From positions 7,520,601 through 7,584,600 of the forward strand of contig NC_066838.1 of NCBI RefSeq assembly GCF_001640805.2: a stretch of 64,000 nt of DNA. Reading direction: 5' to 3'. This stretch comes from Lates calcarifer. Taxonomy: Eukaryota > Chordata > Actinopteri > Centropomidae. Within the stretch, counting starts at the first letter, position 1. Each line of letters begins with the position of its first letter. A model generated the notes under the pieces. It was not told the origin of the DNA. It did not search any database and saw only the letters and a list, made by a program, of their open reading frames with translations. Below, one piece after another: positions 24,589-36,740 of the stretch. A program made the position numbers and the translations under genes.

Positions 24589-25996
24589 GCTGCCCACACA
24601 GTGGATGTTAGCTCCCCCATATTGAGGGTGAGTCATCCATGGCAAGAAACAGTGGCAGCATCATTAGCATGCCACTCTCATCCTCCCACTCTCCTACTCC
24701 TTAACAGATTTTAACTGGCACAGCGCTTCCACTGATAAATCACTGCTGCCCTGCTGCTCAAACACAACTCACAACCAAAAGTATTAAGTCAAACACGCAC
24801 ACACACACTGCTGCAGCTTCGTATTTCATAACATATAACTGTAACATAACACACGCCACATTCATCCACTGCACAGTCAACACCACCGTGAGAACATGAT
24901 GTTGTTGGTTACACTTGGAAAGAAAGTCCTGATGCTGCGTCCAGTCCAGACCTGAGCACCAACAGGACACAAACATTCAGGCTGGTGTTTTTATATTTAC
25001 CTGCTGTCAACATATCCCATGAAAAGAATCAAAACAACAAGGTGTTTCTCAGTAATTCCTGATTTTCCTCCCCTGTAGCCAACTGCCCCGTGCTGTTTTA
25101 ACAACAGGTAACAAATACAGAGTTCATTTGTTGAGGACTTTTTTCAGCCAAGGATTAACACACATTTAATGGAACAGTGAGTATTTATGACAATAAGATA
25201 GTGTAAGTCCATAGTAATCAGGAAACATATCACCCAGTGAGACAGGTTTTTTTTTGTTTTGTTTTTTTGTGGACAATGGAATATAAAGTAGAACATTACC
25301 CACTGTACATGTGAAAAAGTAGATGATACATGTTATGTTGAAGCTTAGAAGCCAGTACATACAGTATCTGAGCTGTGTTCATCATGAGTCTCCTCAGTAA
25401 ACCACAGACAACACTTCTAAAGATGATTAAAGATCCAGTGGGAGTTTCTGTTTGGTTAGAAAAATGGCAGCATGTCTTCATGGTTCATCCAGTTTTATTC
25501 TAAATGATTTATTCTTTGTTCAGCGTCCTGTAGGGAGTTTAAGGCTGCACTCCCAAGTTAACCACAGGAGTAACTGGGACTGACATCTGTCTGATTAACA
25601 CTGGATTATAAGGATTGGGTTACTGCTGTAGTTATTAAAATAAAAGAAGAGAAAAGAATTACTGGAATTTACACAGTTCACTTTATAAGGACTGCAAATT
25701 TACACAGATCAGGACGATCAAACACTGGTAACGCTTTAATACCAACACTAACACAAACTACTTTTCTTCAGTGTTACTTATACAGATCAGCCAGTGTTAG
25801 ATCAGTCAGAGTATCACTGTTAGATTTTAATACTCATGTCTGAACATCATCAGCTGTATCTGAATCTACAGACCATGATGCAGGTCTGATGGTTTACAAT
25901 CAATAAATATGTTTGATTCTGGCACCTCCGTTTCTCTGATCTATCTTCTGATCTCACTGGAACCAGTTCAATTCAACCCTCTGAACTAACAGATGA

Positions 25997-26031
25997 TTTT
26001 TTTTTTTTTTTTTTTTTGGGGGGGGGGGGGG
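25997..26031. repeat. T21-G14 homopolymer junction
   Basis: Twenty-one T are followed directly by fourteen G, then TGAGATG. On the transcribed minus-strand product this reads C14 then A21. True lengths are prone to sequencing error. Confidence 0.93.
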
Positions 26032-27512
26032 TGAGATGACAATAACGTGCTTTCTGTTGAACAGCGTCACCAGGATGTGATTACTCTGATGGTACTCAAG
26101 TAATATCAGCCGTCCTCTCAGAGACAATTCATTATAAACCCTCTGTAAGTGCACTGTTTCCCAACAGACTCCTAATAATGCTACATTTACGATAATTGAG
26201 ATCCCACAGATTGATTGACCCTGTTAATGCAGTATCAGGTCTGTATCTGTCACAGCTTCTTAAATGTCTCCTGGAGGCCACTCTGTTCAGTTCGGTCAGA
26301 TATTACTCTAGTGGGAGAAAAACAGAGAAAAGAAACGTCTCTTAGACTTTTATATGAATCCTCCTCCTCCTGTCTGACTTATAGGGTCTATAACCAGTTG
26401 CAGTCTATTTCATCTCATCATTGGATCATCAGTCATTACAAAAACCTGTATGTCGTGAATGTCTGATGTGAGCCCAGTGCACTAAAGCTCGTTCCTTTAC
26501 AGTGGTTGCAGGCCTAATGATGATAAAGGCGACAGCTGGCACATTCAAAGGTGCAGCCAAACTCCAAGTCCTCAGAGAACAACGTGAGAGACGCCTCCTA
26601 TTTCAGAAATGTTCAACCTCCTCAGTCTTTTTTTATAGCAGTGCATCCACAGGGCCAGTCCCACTTTTCTTCTTTTAGGACAAATGAAAACTTCCTGGAG
26701 CTTTGTTGCCACAGTCTTTCTCCATTCATTAGATCAGCCTGAGGCGTTTTGTTCTGCCTGCGGCGTGGCATTGGTCCTCGCCTGCTCCTCTCCTCCTCTT
26801 CATCATCCTCTGCTCTCCTCCGTCTTTTGATCACCAGCCAAGATGTTATATAATTTCTGACAAGATCTCGGCCCTTTTATCAGGAGTAATAGATTTTATT
26901 GGAGTTGTAGGTGAACAGCTGTTACGGGTCATCTGAGGTGATGCAGCCTCTGGCTTCCCTCAAACTTAGGGAAGGCAGACATGTTCGGACAACTGTTAAG
27001 ACAAAGAGCACTGGATTTTCTAACTGGAGGTCAGAGGGTATTTCCAGGAGGTTAAAGGTCACAGTTTAAAGTAGCCTTGTGCTCATTAAAGTACGCTATG
27101 AAGCTATGAACGACAGCATGAAAAGAACATCAACTAGGGCACCGCTGTAGGGTCTATGAGAGAGTGGACTGTAAAAAGAAGCCACAGCCTGTGATAGTTT
27201 GTTGGACTAAAAATAGAAATACTTAAGGGAAGATTATATGAAGACTGTATGTCAGACTAACAGCCAGCATAGAGGATTCGTCTCCTGCTGCACTGCACAT
27301 CCATCCTCCAACATCCTCCAACCATTCCTCCTGCTTTTTGTCACTCCACTTCTGCCTCAATACCAATTAAAGCAGAGACATGCGAGCACGGAGTCACACA
27401 CGCATGCATTCATTCACACAATGGTAGAAGTGAGTTGGCGGGTGAGGTGTCAGCACCACTTCAGAGACAGCTTGATGACAATCCAGCTGGAGTCACACTT
27501 TTAAAGGTCACA

Positions 27513-27590
27513 CACACTCTTTCTCTTTCTCTGTCTGTCTGTCTCTCTCTCTCTCTCTCACGCACTCACACACACACAAACACACACACT
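27513..27590. repeat. Compound CT/GTCT/CA microsatellite
   Basis: CTTTCTCTTTCTC leads into three CTGT units, then a CT run, then CACACA interrupted by G and AA. Confidence 0.93.
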
Positions 27591-30500
27591 TTAATTAAAA
27601 GCTGTAATCAAGCTGACTGCTGCATGTATTAACACCTCTCTCAGAAGTGAGAGTGTCGTCATACCACTGAAGTTATAAAAGTTGGGAACATTTAACTAAT
27701 CTACGCAACTTAGGCTGGTGCTGAAGAGCTTCAAAGAACATTTCACAACTTAGAAAAAAAACCGTGAACACCAAAATGAGAAAATTATTCATGCTAACAT
27801 GCCACTTACCTCACAGAGAAAAGGAAGACAAAGTTGTAGTTTACTCCATCGTTAGTGTTTAGGTAAAGAGACATGTGTTATGTACGTCAGAGTAGGTGTT
27901 ACCATAACCACTGTCACTACTGATTTACCCCAGTCACTGTTCAGACAGTTCCAGTATTATTCACATGCCTGTCCACTGGACTGTCATGGTGGAAACTCAG
28001 CAATAAAAGAATCAAGCATCAGAGAGATAAAGAATACTGGTGTGATTAGTAGAACTGATAAAATCCTAACTACCCCTGTACCTGGTTCTGTTCTTTAGGT
28101 AGCTTCTTGCATTTATCTGGTGCTGATCCTCTCTTTAACCAGTCAAAATGAAAATGGCATGTTATATCAGTTGTTGCCAACTCAGGTTAGTTCCATGGTT
28201 AACTTCTACTGGATTCAAAATGTTACCACAGCCCAACCCTACTTACAAACACCTGAGATGAACAGTCAGACCAGGTGAGGTACAATCTTGCGTTTCTAAA
28301 TTCTTTAGTAATCGCTTTATTAAGTTTACCCCTGTGTCTTATGTTGTTTATGTGATTTCTGTAACTGCCCTCCTTTAATCTGTGCTCCTCAGTTGCTTCA
28401 TTCAGAGACCCAGAGCCCTTCAAAGTAAACATTAACATAGAGCCATATACCATATGTGACAGCCTGGCCAAATAACAATAACATGACAGTAACATAGTAA
28501 AGTCCTTGACCCCACACAGAGAGGCTTTTGTGGTCATTGTCCTGAGGGTGGCGCCGGCTCTGGGTTTATTCCTCCAGGAATTAAAAATCTGTCTCAGCAA
28601 ATTTAATGACAATCTGCTTATTAAATTAGGATTTCTCTTGTGTATGCATTTATTAATTAATGCATTCATTCATACCTCTGCCCCCTTTTGGTCACATAAT
28701 CTGCACCAGGCTCTTCCACAGACTTTCTGTTGGCCATCTGAGACCGACAGCGCTGGTCCAGTGCAGCATGAAGGTCAGGGGTGGCTAATTCTCCATGGCC
28801 TCGACTCAAATATAACTAAAGTTAAATATGCCTGAGAGTCCCTAAAGAGCTGGCTCCCTCACATGGGTCCAGAGGGAAGTCCTGAAAATGAAGCGGATCA
28901 ATGAAAGGACAGTACCTTCCCATAAGGGTCTGAGGGTTCCCCAAAGCCAGGTCCACATCACTTTACACACTCGATATTATAAAGGGAACAGAAGAAAAAA
29001 ACACAGCTGAATCAGTCGGTCTGACCTGACCGTCAGCCTGAGCAGAATCATCCCTGTCCTTCGTTTTAAAATCAATTCTTTTATGTGGGCATTTACATTC
29101 TGCTTCTTCTTTTTCATTTTATTCAAAACCAGTGCATAAACGCAGCTGAACTCTGGCTGATCCCTGATCAGAAACTAATGACCAAGAGCAGAGGTTTGTG
29201 GCAATAAACGTGAGCACACAGACTAGACATAACATTGGAGCACAGGAGCCTTTATACTAATACCTAAAACTTTCTTTCTTTCTTTGTTTCTGAAGAGCTT
29301 AAGCTTCTCTGCCAAAATGCAAAACCTGGTAAAAATCAGAAGAAAGTCCTTAGACCCACTAACTGCTCTACAGGCTTTAATGCTAGCTGCACTGAGAGTG
29401 ACTGGTGGTGATGTTTGTTCTCTTTTACCAAACCGAAGGTAAAACTACTGAAAATATTGTAAGGTAGTAAAATAATGTGAACTATGGTTTTTTCTCATCA
29501 GTCTGCTTTCCAGACATTTGTTCAACTGAAGATCATTTGATCACATTAAGTTTTGTCCTCGCTTTTTTGCAGAGAAAGAGAAAAGTGATCTATTTCATAT
29601 TTTTTTCAGTGTTCTCAGAGGATAATTACTGTTTTAAAAACCAGATATGGTGAATTCTAAATGGCAGAAATCTATTTTCCAGTATAATTAAATGTCTTCA
29701 GTCACACTTTTTTCAAGATCATATTTTGCCATGAAGAAATAAATGTAAAAATTAGAAAATCATTATATCTTATTCTTTATATTGTCCACATAGATGAAAT
29801 TACTGGAAATACTGCAGTATGACTGTAAAACAGTGAAACCATTATTTTGTTCACACCGTTAACTCTACAGCACCGTGGAAACTTCAAACCAACTTTTTAA
29901 TGGCAAAGCTTTTCCACTCAGATTCTTCTCTCATCCATCAGAGTAAGCACCTGAGCCTTGAGCCACCTGCAGCTCCATAAAACAAATGTTTGACATTTTA
30001 TGTACACCTTGTATAAACTCACAGGGTACAGGCACCAGTGACAACATTTGGTCCTCTTAAAAAACTGTAAACAGACCTCCAGTCCCCTGTGTTGGAGGAT
30101 CCGGCCCAGCAGTATCACAGAGATACAGAGTGACAGCGTTGTCATGTTAATTATTACCCGACCAAAGACACATCTCACTTAGGCCACAGTGAACAGATAG
30201 CGCCTGTACAAAGTCACTGTACAAATAATTGCTGGTCTATAGTTGCACCTGTCAAATACAGTTAACTGTGTGGGTTTCCGTAGACCAGAGAGAGGGAGGA
30301 GTAAAGATAAGCTCCATTTAGTCTGAGAGGTGATGTGCCTTAAACTGTAGTGGCAGCTGTAAAAGGGCTTGAGCTTGCACACTAAAGAAACAGAAAGTAA
30401 GATAAAGGAAAGCATCAGGCTGGGGAAAATAATCCTGGCAGAGTTGTGTTAAGGCCATCGTGGCCATCTTTAATTTGAGGAGCGTAGTGAACTGTCACCT

Positions 30501-30800
30501 CAGAGGGATGAAATGTTATCAGAACTGTGTAGGTAACCTCATATCAGAAAACTATACAGTGATTTGTTTTGCCCCTGTAAGCACACCGTACTGTATACTG
30601 CACATTTAACAGGATGTAGGATGTAGGATGAAGACAAGTGTATATTTCAATAGTCTCCCTCACTGTGAATCACTGTGTATAATAATGTGAGCAGTTTAAA
30701 TGCCCACTGTATGAGAACATACATCTCATGTCAAACTCTGTCCCTGATGTGTCATGTTTGGACCATGAAGGTTGTGTGTGTCATGGAGGTCTGGTCTTAC

Positions 30801-30937
30801 TGTGTTATGGCAGTCAGCATTGATCAGCTGCAGCAGCTGGCTCTCAAACTTCTCCAGGGAGGGCTGGAGGGAGATGGTCAGTCTGTTCAGGGTGAAGGGC
30901 AGCATCTTAAGCAGCTGAGGCCTCAGCAGAGCATCTC
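30801..30937 (-). CDS. NPHP4: NPHP4 internal exon (fourth visible, 137 nt)
   Basis: It enters in phase 1 after acceptor TTGTCTCCAG (first two bases complete a glycine codon) and leaves in phase 0 at CATAACACA|GTAAGA. The translation reads DALLRPQLLK, then TISLQPSLEKFESQLLQL and INADCHNT. Human nephrocystin-4 has DALRKPRLQKP, then FTLYPSLEKFEEELLELH at the same place. The open frame runs past both splice sites, so the exon edges come from the splice signals and from phase agreement with the neighbours. Confidence 0.95.
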
Positions 30938-31282
30938 CTGGAGACAATACAGCATTAAACCATCTACACGACATTTACACACTGTACATCATATTTAGAG
31001 CACTCCTGGGTCTAAAATAGGATTCATCCTCCTGACTTGTTAATTTAGTTTTCAGCTCAGTAAACGTCTGTTTGACTTGCTCTTGTATAATATGTGACAT
31101 AGGCTGTGTAATATATTTCTGCATATTCCTATTTGTGACCCACTTGTAAAATCCCCTGACATTTTCCATCATCCCCAGAAAATTGATAATGGCATCTCAG
31201 AAATTGTATAAACCTAAAAGAAGTCGGTCATGTGGAGACAGACATGGTCTGATTCAGTGTTATATCCATGATGATTCCACTT

Positions 31283-31284
31283 AC

Positions 31285-31315
<31 letters not shown>

Positions 31316-31328
31316 TGTGTGTGTGTGT
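31283..31328. repeat. GT repeat, 46 nt of strict purine-pyrimidine alternation
   Basis: ACGTGTG runs through to GTGTATGTG with no break in the alternation (one TA step inside), so the whole tract is capable of Z-DNA formation. Confidence 0.95.
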
Positions 31329-31497
31329 TATCTTAGCGAGTTGAACTCTTCACCTCAGGCCAAAGATTCAGTTTCCAGAAACACTTGCTGCTTCACGGAG
31401 ACTCAGACTCCAGAGATGCTCCTCTCCAAATTTGTTTGTCCACAGTATTTATATTCAACCTTCAAACTTTACTTTTATTTTTGTATTGTTGACTGTG

Positions 31498-31850
31498 TGG
31501 ATGGCAACGTCAGTCTGTCGGTTGGATCACTTTAGTCTGGACTATCATGAGATGTGGTAGAGATATCCATAGTGTCTGATAGTATGAATCCTATTGATGC
31601 TGGTGATCGCTTGCCTTCTCCTCTACATCCGCCAGCAGATTAGTGTGTGAAATATCTCAACAACTCTTTGATTATTATTCTGTAATCTAGAGAATTTTGG
31701 TGATCCACAAATCTTAATCTAGAGCCATCATCAGGGCAAAGTTTCAATTTGTCCATTACTTTGTTTTATCTGCTACAGTTTGGTTTTCTTTACAATGAGA
31801 ATGAGCTGTAGACTCACAGAGGGAAATTTACTAAGCCTGATGTACATTAT
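31498..31850 (+). repeat. Dispersed teleost repeat, copy 3
   Basis: It begins GATGGCAACGTCAGTCTGTC GGTTGGATCAC. It continues with GAAATATCTCAACAACTC, then TTTTGGTGATCC, AGAGCCATCATCAGGGC, TTTCAATTTGTCCATTAC and GAGCTGTAGACTC. It shares the order of words with the copies at 9779, 11261 and 57088 but keeps more of the 5' portion. It is heavily diverged. Confidence 0.65.
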
Positions 31851-34590
31851 CATCAAGGGCTCAAACAGTTGTGTCATTTAAATTTTAAAATTTAGTTGGG
31901 TATTTACATAGACTACCGTACATGATCCCAGCCACAGTCAGATGTTTATGAAGTGCCACTAAATATGATCTGATGCTGGGCTGTTTTGTTGGTTGTTGTT
32001 TTTCATGTCTTAAAAGTGCCTTGAGATGATATCCTCAGGTTATCATCTTCACAAAAAGATTGGTGACTGAATGTTGTCTGGTAAAACTGTGACAGGTTTA
32101 TAATGGCTTGTGGTGCTGAGCAGAGAGCTCTGATCTTTCCCTCAGACACATACAGACCACATCAGACAAGTTCCAGCCATGTTAATGCCAACCTAACGCA
32201 TCTGGCAGGGGTTCAGAATGTGTAGTTACAATGGTAAGTCCTGGTTTACTGTTTGTAACAGCTGTGTAACATTTAATGATCCACTCATACAACCTGGATA
32301 TTAACTTAAATCTCTCACCTTCACTGACAGCCAACATGGCAGTTCAGAGGTGTTGTTGTCTGAAACTGTATCTGTAAACTACTACTACTTACCAGAACCA
32401 AGCTCATATTTCCACACAAAATCCATTCTGTCAAGCATCATTTATTATCACATTTCATAATCCTTCCTGGACATATCCATCCAGCTGGATGATGACACAC
32501 ACCCATTTTTTTGGCAGCAGCCCTCAGACTTTGATTATGAATATATTTGATTATAAGTTTTCTGAGAGACAGCAGCTCCATCTAAATAACTGCTCCATTG
32601 ATTTGTGGTAAGCTGCCTAATGCCAATCACTGGAATATTTATTCTACGGAGAGAGATACCAGTGCTTGTGTCAAACAATCCAACAAAAACTGTTTCCATT
32701 TGGATACTTGGCATAAATTGAATCAGAATCGATTGAATAAAGCATCTCAGCCAATGGATGAAGTGGGAAAGCCTGTGAGGTTCACAATCACCCCTTTCAG
32801 ACACAACAAAGAGAAAATAGCCAGTGTGATTGTAATCTCTTTAAGAGTAATGTAGCCATCAAGCATTTCATTGCAGCCCTTGTCTCTGGAGCGCAGACGC
32901 GGCCTGTTCTGAATGCAGCGTGAATAGCAAGCCGGTGGCTATGGTCTTAAAAGGCAGCTTAGGTCTCCACTGCTCACAGCCCCAGAACATGAAGAGGATT
33001 AGCCTGCTACCATACCTCCCACTGACTCCCAATGATTATAGCTCCGCACTGTCAGACTTCATTACATTCCCACTAAGAAACTTACTTTCTAAGTACTGCA
33101 GACTTTTCAACTTCTGATGGAGCCAAGTTTCCAAAAAGGCCACTGTTAAGTATTAAGTGATGACTGTCCCGTACATTATTATGACATCTGGAGAATGTAG
33201 ACAAGAATGTATGACATGGCATTATATATACCTACATATAGTGATATTTATTAATACATATTAAACACAAGGATCCTCGTGTACAGAGGGGAAATAAAGG
33301 AGAAAAACTAAACTTGCTGGCCTCATATTCAGCCTATTTACTCCACTCTGATTCCACTGTTTACTCTTTCCATGTTTAATGTTTAAATAAAGGTGGAGTA
33401 GGTTTTCTCTAGTTCCTTGTTATTTGTTTCACAGCTGCATAAGGGTATCAGTCTATTTCCACAGTGAGCTCGGATGGACATGTAACGTATTCTAGTTTAA
33501 GTTCTTGTTAAGTTTTAAATATTTAATAATAGAAAATTCTATGCAACTTCCAGAATGTTTTAATTATTGTGCCAGAAAAGAAAACATGAGTGATTCTCAT
33601 TCTTTTAACCATATTTTCCAACAGTGTGACTGAATTCATTATGTCTATTTGATTGTATTTTTCTGCATAATAAAGAATGGTGTGTTTATTTCCCATGAAA
33701 ACCCCCTTTTAACTAATTTTTTTAAATACTTTTTTTGTATTATTAGTCAGATCTTGTTGATGTTGTGCAGTAAACACAGACATAGGATGGGAAAAGATAT
33801 CCCATAGACAGATTGTCTCGATCTTGTGATCTTGGAGCATATATTGAATGAATGAGTAAAAGGACAATTCACTGAACAGGTATGATGATCAGAGTTGTAT
33901 CAGTGGAATAAGTTGGTCAATTTGTGCCAAAAAGGCAAATAAATACAGAAATAATGCTGAAAAGACATGGGTCATGAGGCTTGTAAGGTCTGTAGAAAGA
34001 GCTGCAGGTGAGTGAACTTTATAAGAGAGGTCAACCTCAGGTGAGCTGTGGCTCTATACTGAAACTTTGGTTATAGAATCACACCCTTTTGCCATGCACA
34101 TGCCATTTCCAACCATTTTTGCTCAGTAATTTTGGCCAATTTTTAAGGACTATTACACCCATTAACTTATATGTGCCATCAATACCTCTGATGCCAGTCA
34201 TAAAACTCTAATGTGTTAATGATAATAACAGGGTCACCACCTAATTAGAAGAACTAGAATTCATGAACACTGTATGTAGGATCAACCAGCTGTTAAATCC
34301 ACTGACTCAGACATTTAAAAGATTTTCCTGTTTTTGAGAGTTTTTTATCTCATCCTGATCTGTCTGTCTTTTTAAATTAGTGGAGAGAAGATGAATGAAC
34401 ATGCAGTATGCATACATTTCTACATATTCATATCTTGAAGTAGCACAGTGCAACAATAGTCGACAATAGTCATAGTTCTCTAATCAACTGAGGCTATCCA
34501 CTGAAGTAAGTGGGAGTCAAAGATCTTAAAACATCTTAAGTGTGTTGTTCATTCTTTGACCTTACACTTTGACAGTGATGTGAAGTTTAC

Positions 34591-34740
34591 CTGTTGGAGA
34601 AGCTGCAAGCCCGGGAATGTTCTCATCTCCTGATACGAGGACGTTCTCTGGAAGGAGGTGCATCATGGAAACCAGCGCAGGATGTCTTTTTACCACACAC
34701 TCCAAATGTGCACTGTCAATAGTCTTCAGGACACTGCTGT
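34591..34740 (-). CDS. NPHP4: NPHP4 internal exon (third visible, 150 nt)
   Basis: The acceptor is a pyrimidine-rich tract ending TTTACAG. The first two bases AC complete a tyrosine codon begun by the preceding exon, and the exon leaves in phase 1 at CCAACAG|GTAAAC. It encodes KRHPALVSMMHLLPENVLVS followed by GDENIPGL, closely matching human PHPAL, HLLPENLLVSG and IPGL in the same order. This is the most conserved of the visible exons and the strongest single piece of evidence for the gene. Confidence 0.96.
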
Positions 34741-35090
34741 CTGTAAAAAGAAAAACATAACATATGTATGTAGAATATTGCACACGCATGTCATTACAAA
34801 CAGGTAAACTGCTGCTCTGAATTCAAATGGGTTGGATATGATATTCCACTACACCATCATTCCCTCCCCAGCCAAAGAAACATCATCTATCAGAGTCTAA
34901 TATTTCCCCAGGAGCAGCGAGTCACCTGACAACATGACACCCAGCATGCAGACACTTCCATTTTTCAATAATCCATTTGGCTGTTGGTGACCTAGGTGCA
35001 ATGTTCCATTACACTGCCAACATCGTTTTCCAGGGCTAAACTGAAATGACAACCATTCAGCTTGGAAAACGTGCTCCACCGGAAGAACGC

Positions 35091-35108
35091 TGCCGCATAG
35101 ATGCGGCA
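35091..35108. repeat. Short palindrome, 8-bp arms
   Basis: TGCCGCAT and ATGCGGCA flank a 2-nt spacer AG. It is GC-rich and stands out from the surrounding AT-rich intron. Confidence 0.85.
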
Positions 35109-35496
35109 AAAGGTTTTGAGCAATGAGGTAGACATTGTCATCTTTCAAGCAGGTCATCCGATGACAAGTGACGACCCACAATCCCTACCATCAACACAAA
35201 GCACAGACCATTTGGAAGGTGAGCAATGTGGTGTTTGATGCGCTGCCTGTGTTGGCTTCCTTCAAGCCTGAACAGCATCACAATCTTTCACTCTGACAGG
35301 GTTAATGATTACACCTTCGACAGCATCAGTGACAATCAATACAGGAAGCTCCATTCACTCCCAGAGGCTGTTTCAACGAGCTGACAGTGGGCGATCTGAG
35401 GGTGAGCCATTACAGATAGTGAAATGGAGCTGTGTGACGGGTTTATAATTATCACAGTAAACAGAGGTATGGTGATAACAGCTTATCAGAGTTTTC

Positions 35497-35528
35497 TACA
35501 CACACACATGCACACACACACACACGCA
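35497..35528. repeat. CA repeat, alternating purine-pyrimidine
   Basis: TACACACACACATGCACACA continues as CA units to ACACGCA, 32 nt without a break in the alternation. Confidence 0.92.
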
Positions 35529-36264
35529 GCAGTTTTGTTGAAACAAAGGAAGGTATCCAAACTAAAAATACAGACTTGTAATCTCTTATACCATTAACAT
35601 GTATGTTTTAATGTAATCCAACTTTTTTTCAACTTTCATTGTGTGACCATGGCAACCACTGTCACCACACGAGCAAAAAAACGATGCAGGAGCTAATTTT
35701 ACCTAGAATTATATGTACAACACATCTCTTCACCTGCAGTGAACAAACATATCAATTACAGAAGGAAAAACAGTTTTGCTTTGAAGTTGATTAGATTTAG
35801 AGTACAGCGCAGTCCTTGTAGGAGCTACAGGAAGTAATATAATTTCATGTTTGTAATTGGAGAGTTTACAGGAGGAGAGTGAAGAGACAGATCTGGAGTG
35901 TCCTCATCAGAAAAACAAGAAGTTAGTAGTTTGCTCATAGACTCAGGAGGTCAGGGTGGAAGATGATTTCAACACCACCGTTCCCATCTCATCTCCTACC
36001 AAAAGTCAACACTGGTTTCTGTTAACTATGATCACGGCCCGTCCATAACCTCAACCAACTTGTTTTGGTTGTTGGAACCTAAACAGCATTGACTAAGTTA
36101 TAAAGGTGACAAATCAGAAAACCTACATATGGATAATTTCTTTTTCTGGTTGTAATAGTTTTGATGGAGGTTGTAAACTAATCATATGGCAGTCGTCTAC
36201 GCAGTGCTAAATTTCTTGGCGAATGCTGAGGAAATAATATAAATATATACTATACACAATTATA

Positions 36265-36740
36265 TTACTGTACTGTACAAAAGTTTAAGGGGTTAAAAAG
36301 TGAAGGGAGTTGCCAAAGTTTGCAAAAGTTTTTTTTTAACTTCATAAGTGTAATGAACAGGAAAAAAAACTTAAATCAAATCAATATTTGTTGTGTCCTC
36401 TGCCTTTAAAACAGCACCAGGACTTGGCAGGAAGGTTCTTCTAAGCATCTTGGAGAACTTGCCACAGTTCTTGTGTGAATTTATTCTGTCTCAGTGTCTT
36501 CTGTCTCTGTATGTAATCCCAGACTGATTTAATTATGTTGAGATCTGGGCTCTGTGGAAGCCAGACCATCTGGTGCAGGAGTCCTTATTCTTCTTATTGC
36601 TGAAGATAGTTCTTTATGACTCTGGTTTTATGTTTGGGCTTGTTGTATGTTGTTGGGACCCTAATGGTATGGGTAGGTGTTACCTAATGGGAAGAATCCC
36701 AAAGAATCTAAACATCGAAAACTTTAGCACAGTACTGTGG
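36265..36740 (-). mobile_element. Tc1-like deletion derivative with both terminal repeats
   Basis: The left end TACTGTACTGTACAAAAGTT and the right end AAACTTTAGCACAGTACTGT are imperfect inverted copies of the CAGTACTGTGCAAAAGTTTT end of a well-known teleost Tc1 family. Between them are family segments: TTTGTTGTGTCCTCTGCC, CATCTTGGAGAAC, GTAATCCCAGACTGA, TTGAGATCTGGGCTCTGTGG, CTGAAGATAGTTCTTTATGA and TATGTTTGGGCTTG. The transposase runs on the minus strand, but most of it is deleted and the rest is disrupted, so it is about 476 nt instead of well over 1 kb. Confidence 0.85.

Larger units (their letters stand above)
16147..30800 (-). other. NPHP4: NPHP4 intron, 14.65 kb
   Basis: The intron has donor GTAAGA at 30800 and acceptor CCTAG at 16148-16147. 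It contains a Tc1 relic beside the acceptor, pyrimidine-rich tracts near 17.6 and 19.6 kb, a retroposon-like tail near 19.15 kb, a purine/pyrimidine hairpin at 24.0 kb, homopolymer and dinucleotide tracts near 24.5, 26.0, 27.5 kb, and a G-rich run at 21813-21830. I see no exon, RNA gene or nested gene. Open frames such as 28669-28223 (148 codons, minus) resemble no protein I know. Confidence 0.85.
30938..34590 (-). other. NPHP4: NPHP4 intron, 3.65 kb
   Basis: The intron has donor GTAAAC at 34590 and acceptor CTCCAG at 30939-30938. It contains a GT repeat at 31.3 kb and a dispersed-repeat copy at 31.5-31.85 kb. From 31.9 to 34.5 kb the sequence is AT-rich and I recognise nothing. Confidence 0.9.

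Noticed and set aside
28223..28669. 148-codon open frame, minus
   Set aside because: No recognisable family or domain, lies in the middle of an NPHP4 intron, and is overlapped by a plus frame of similar quality.
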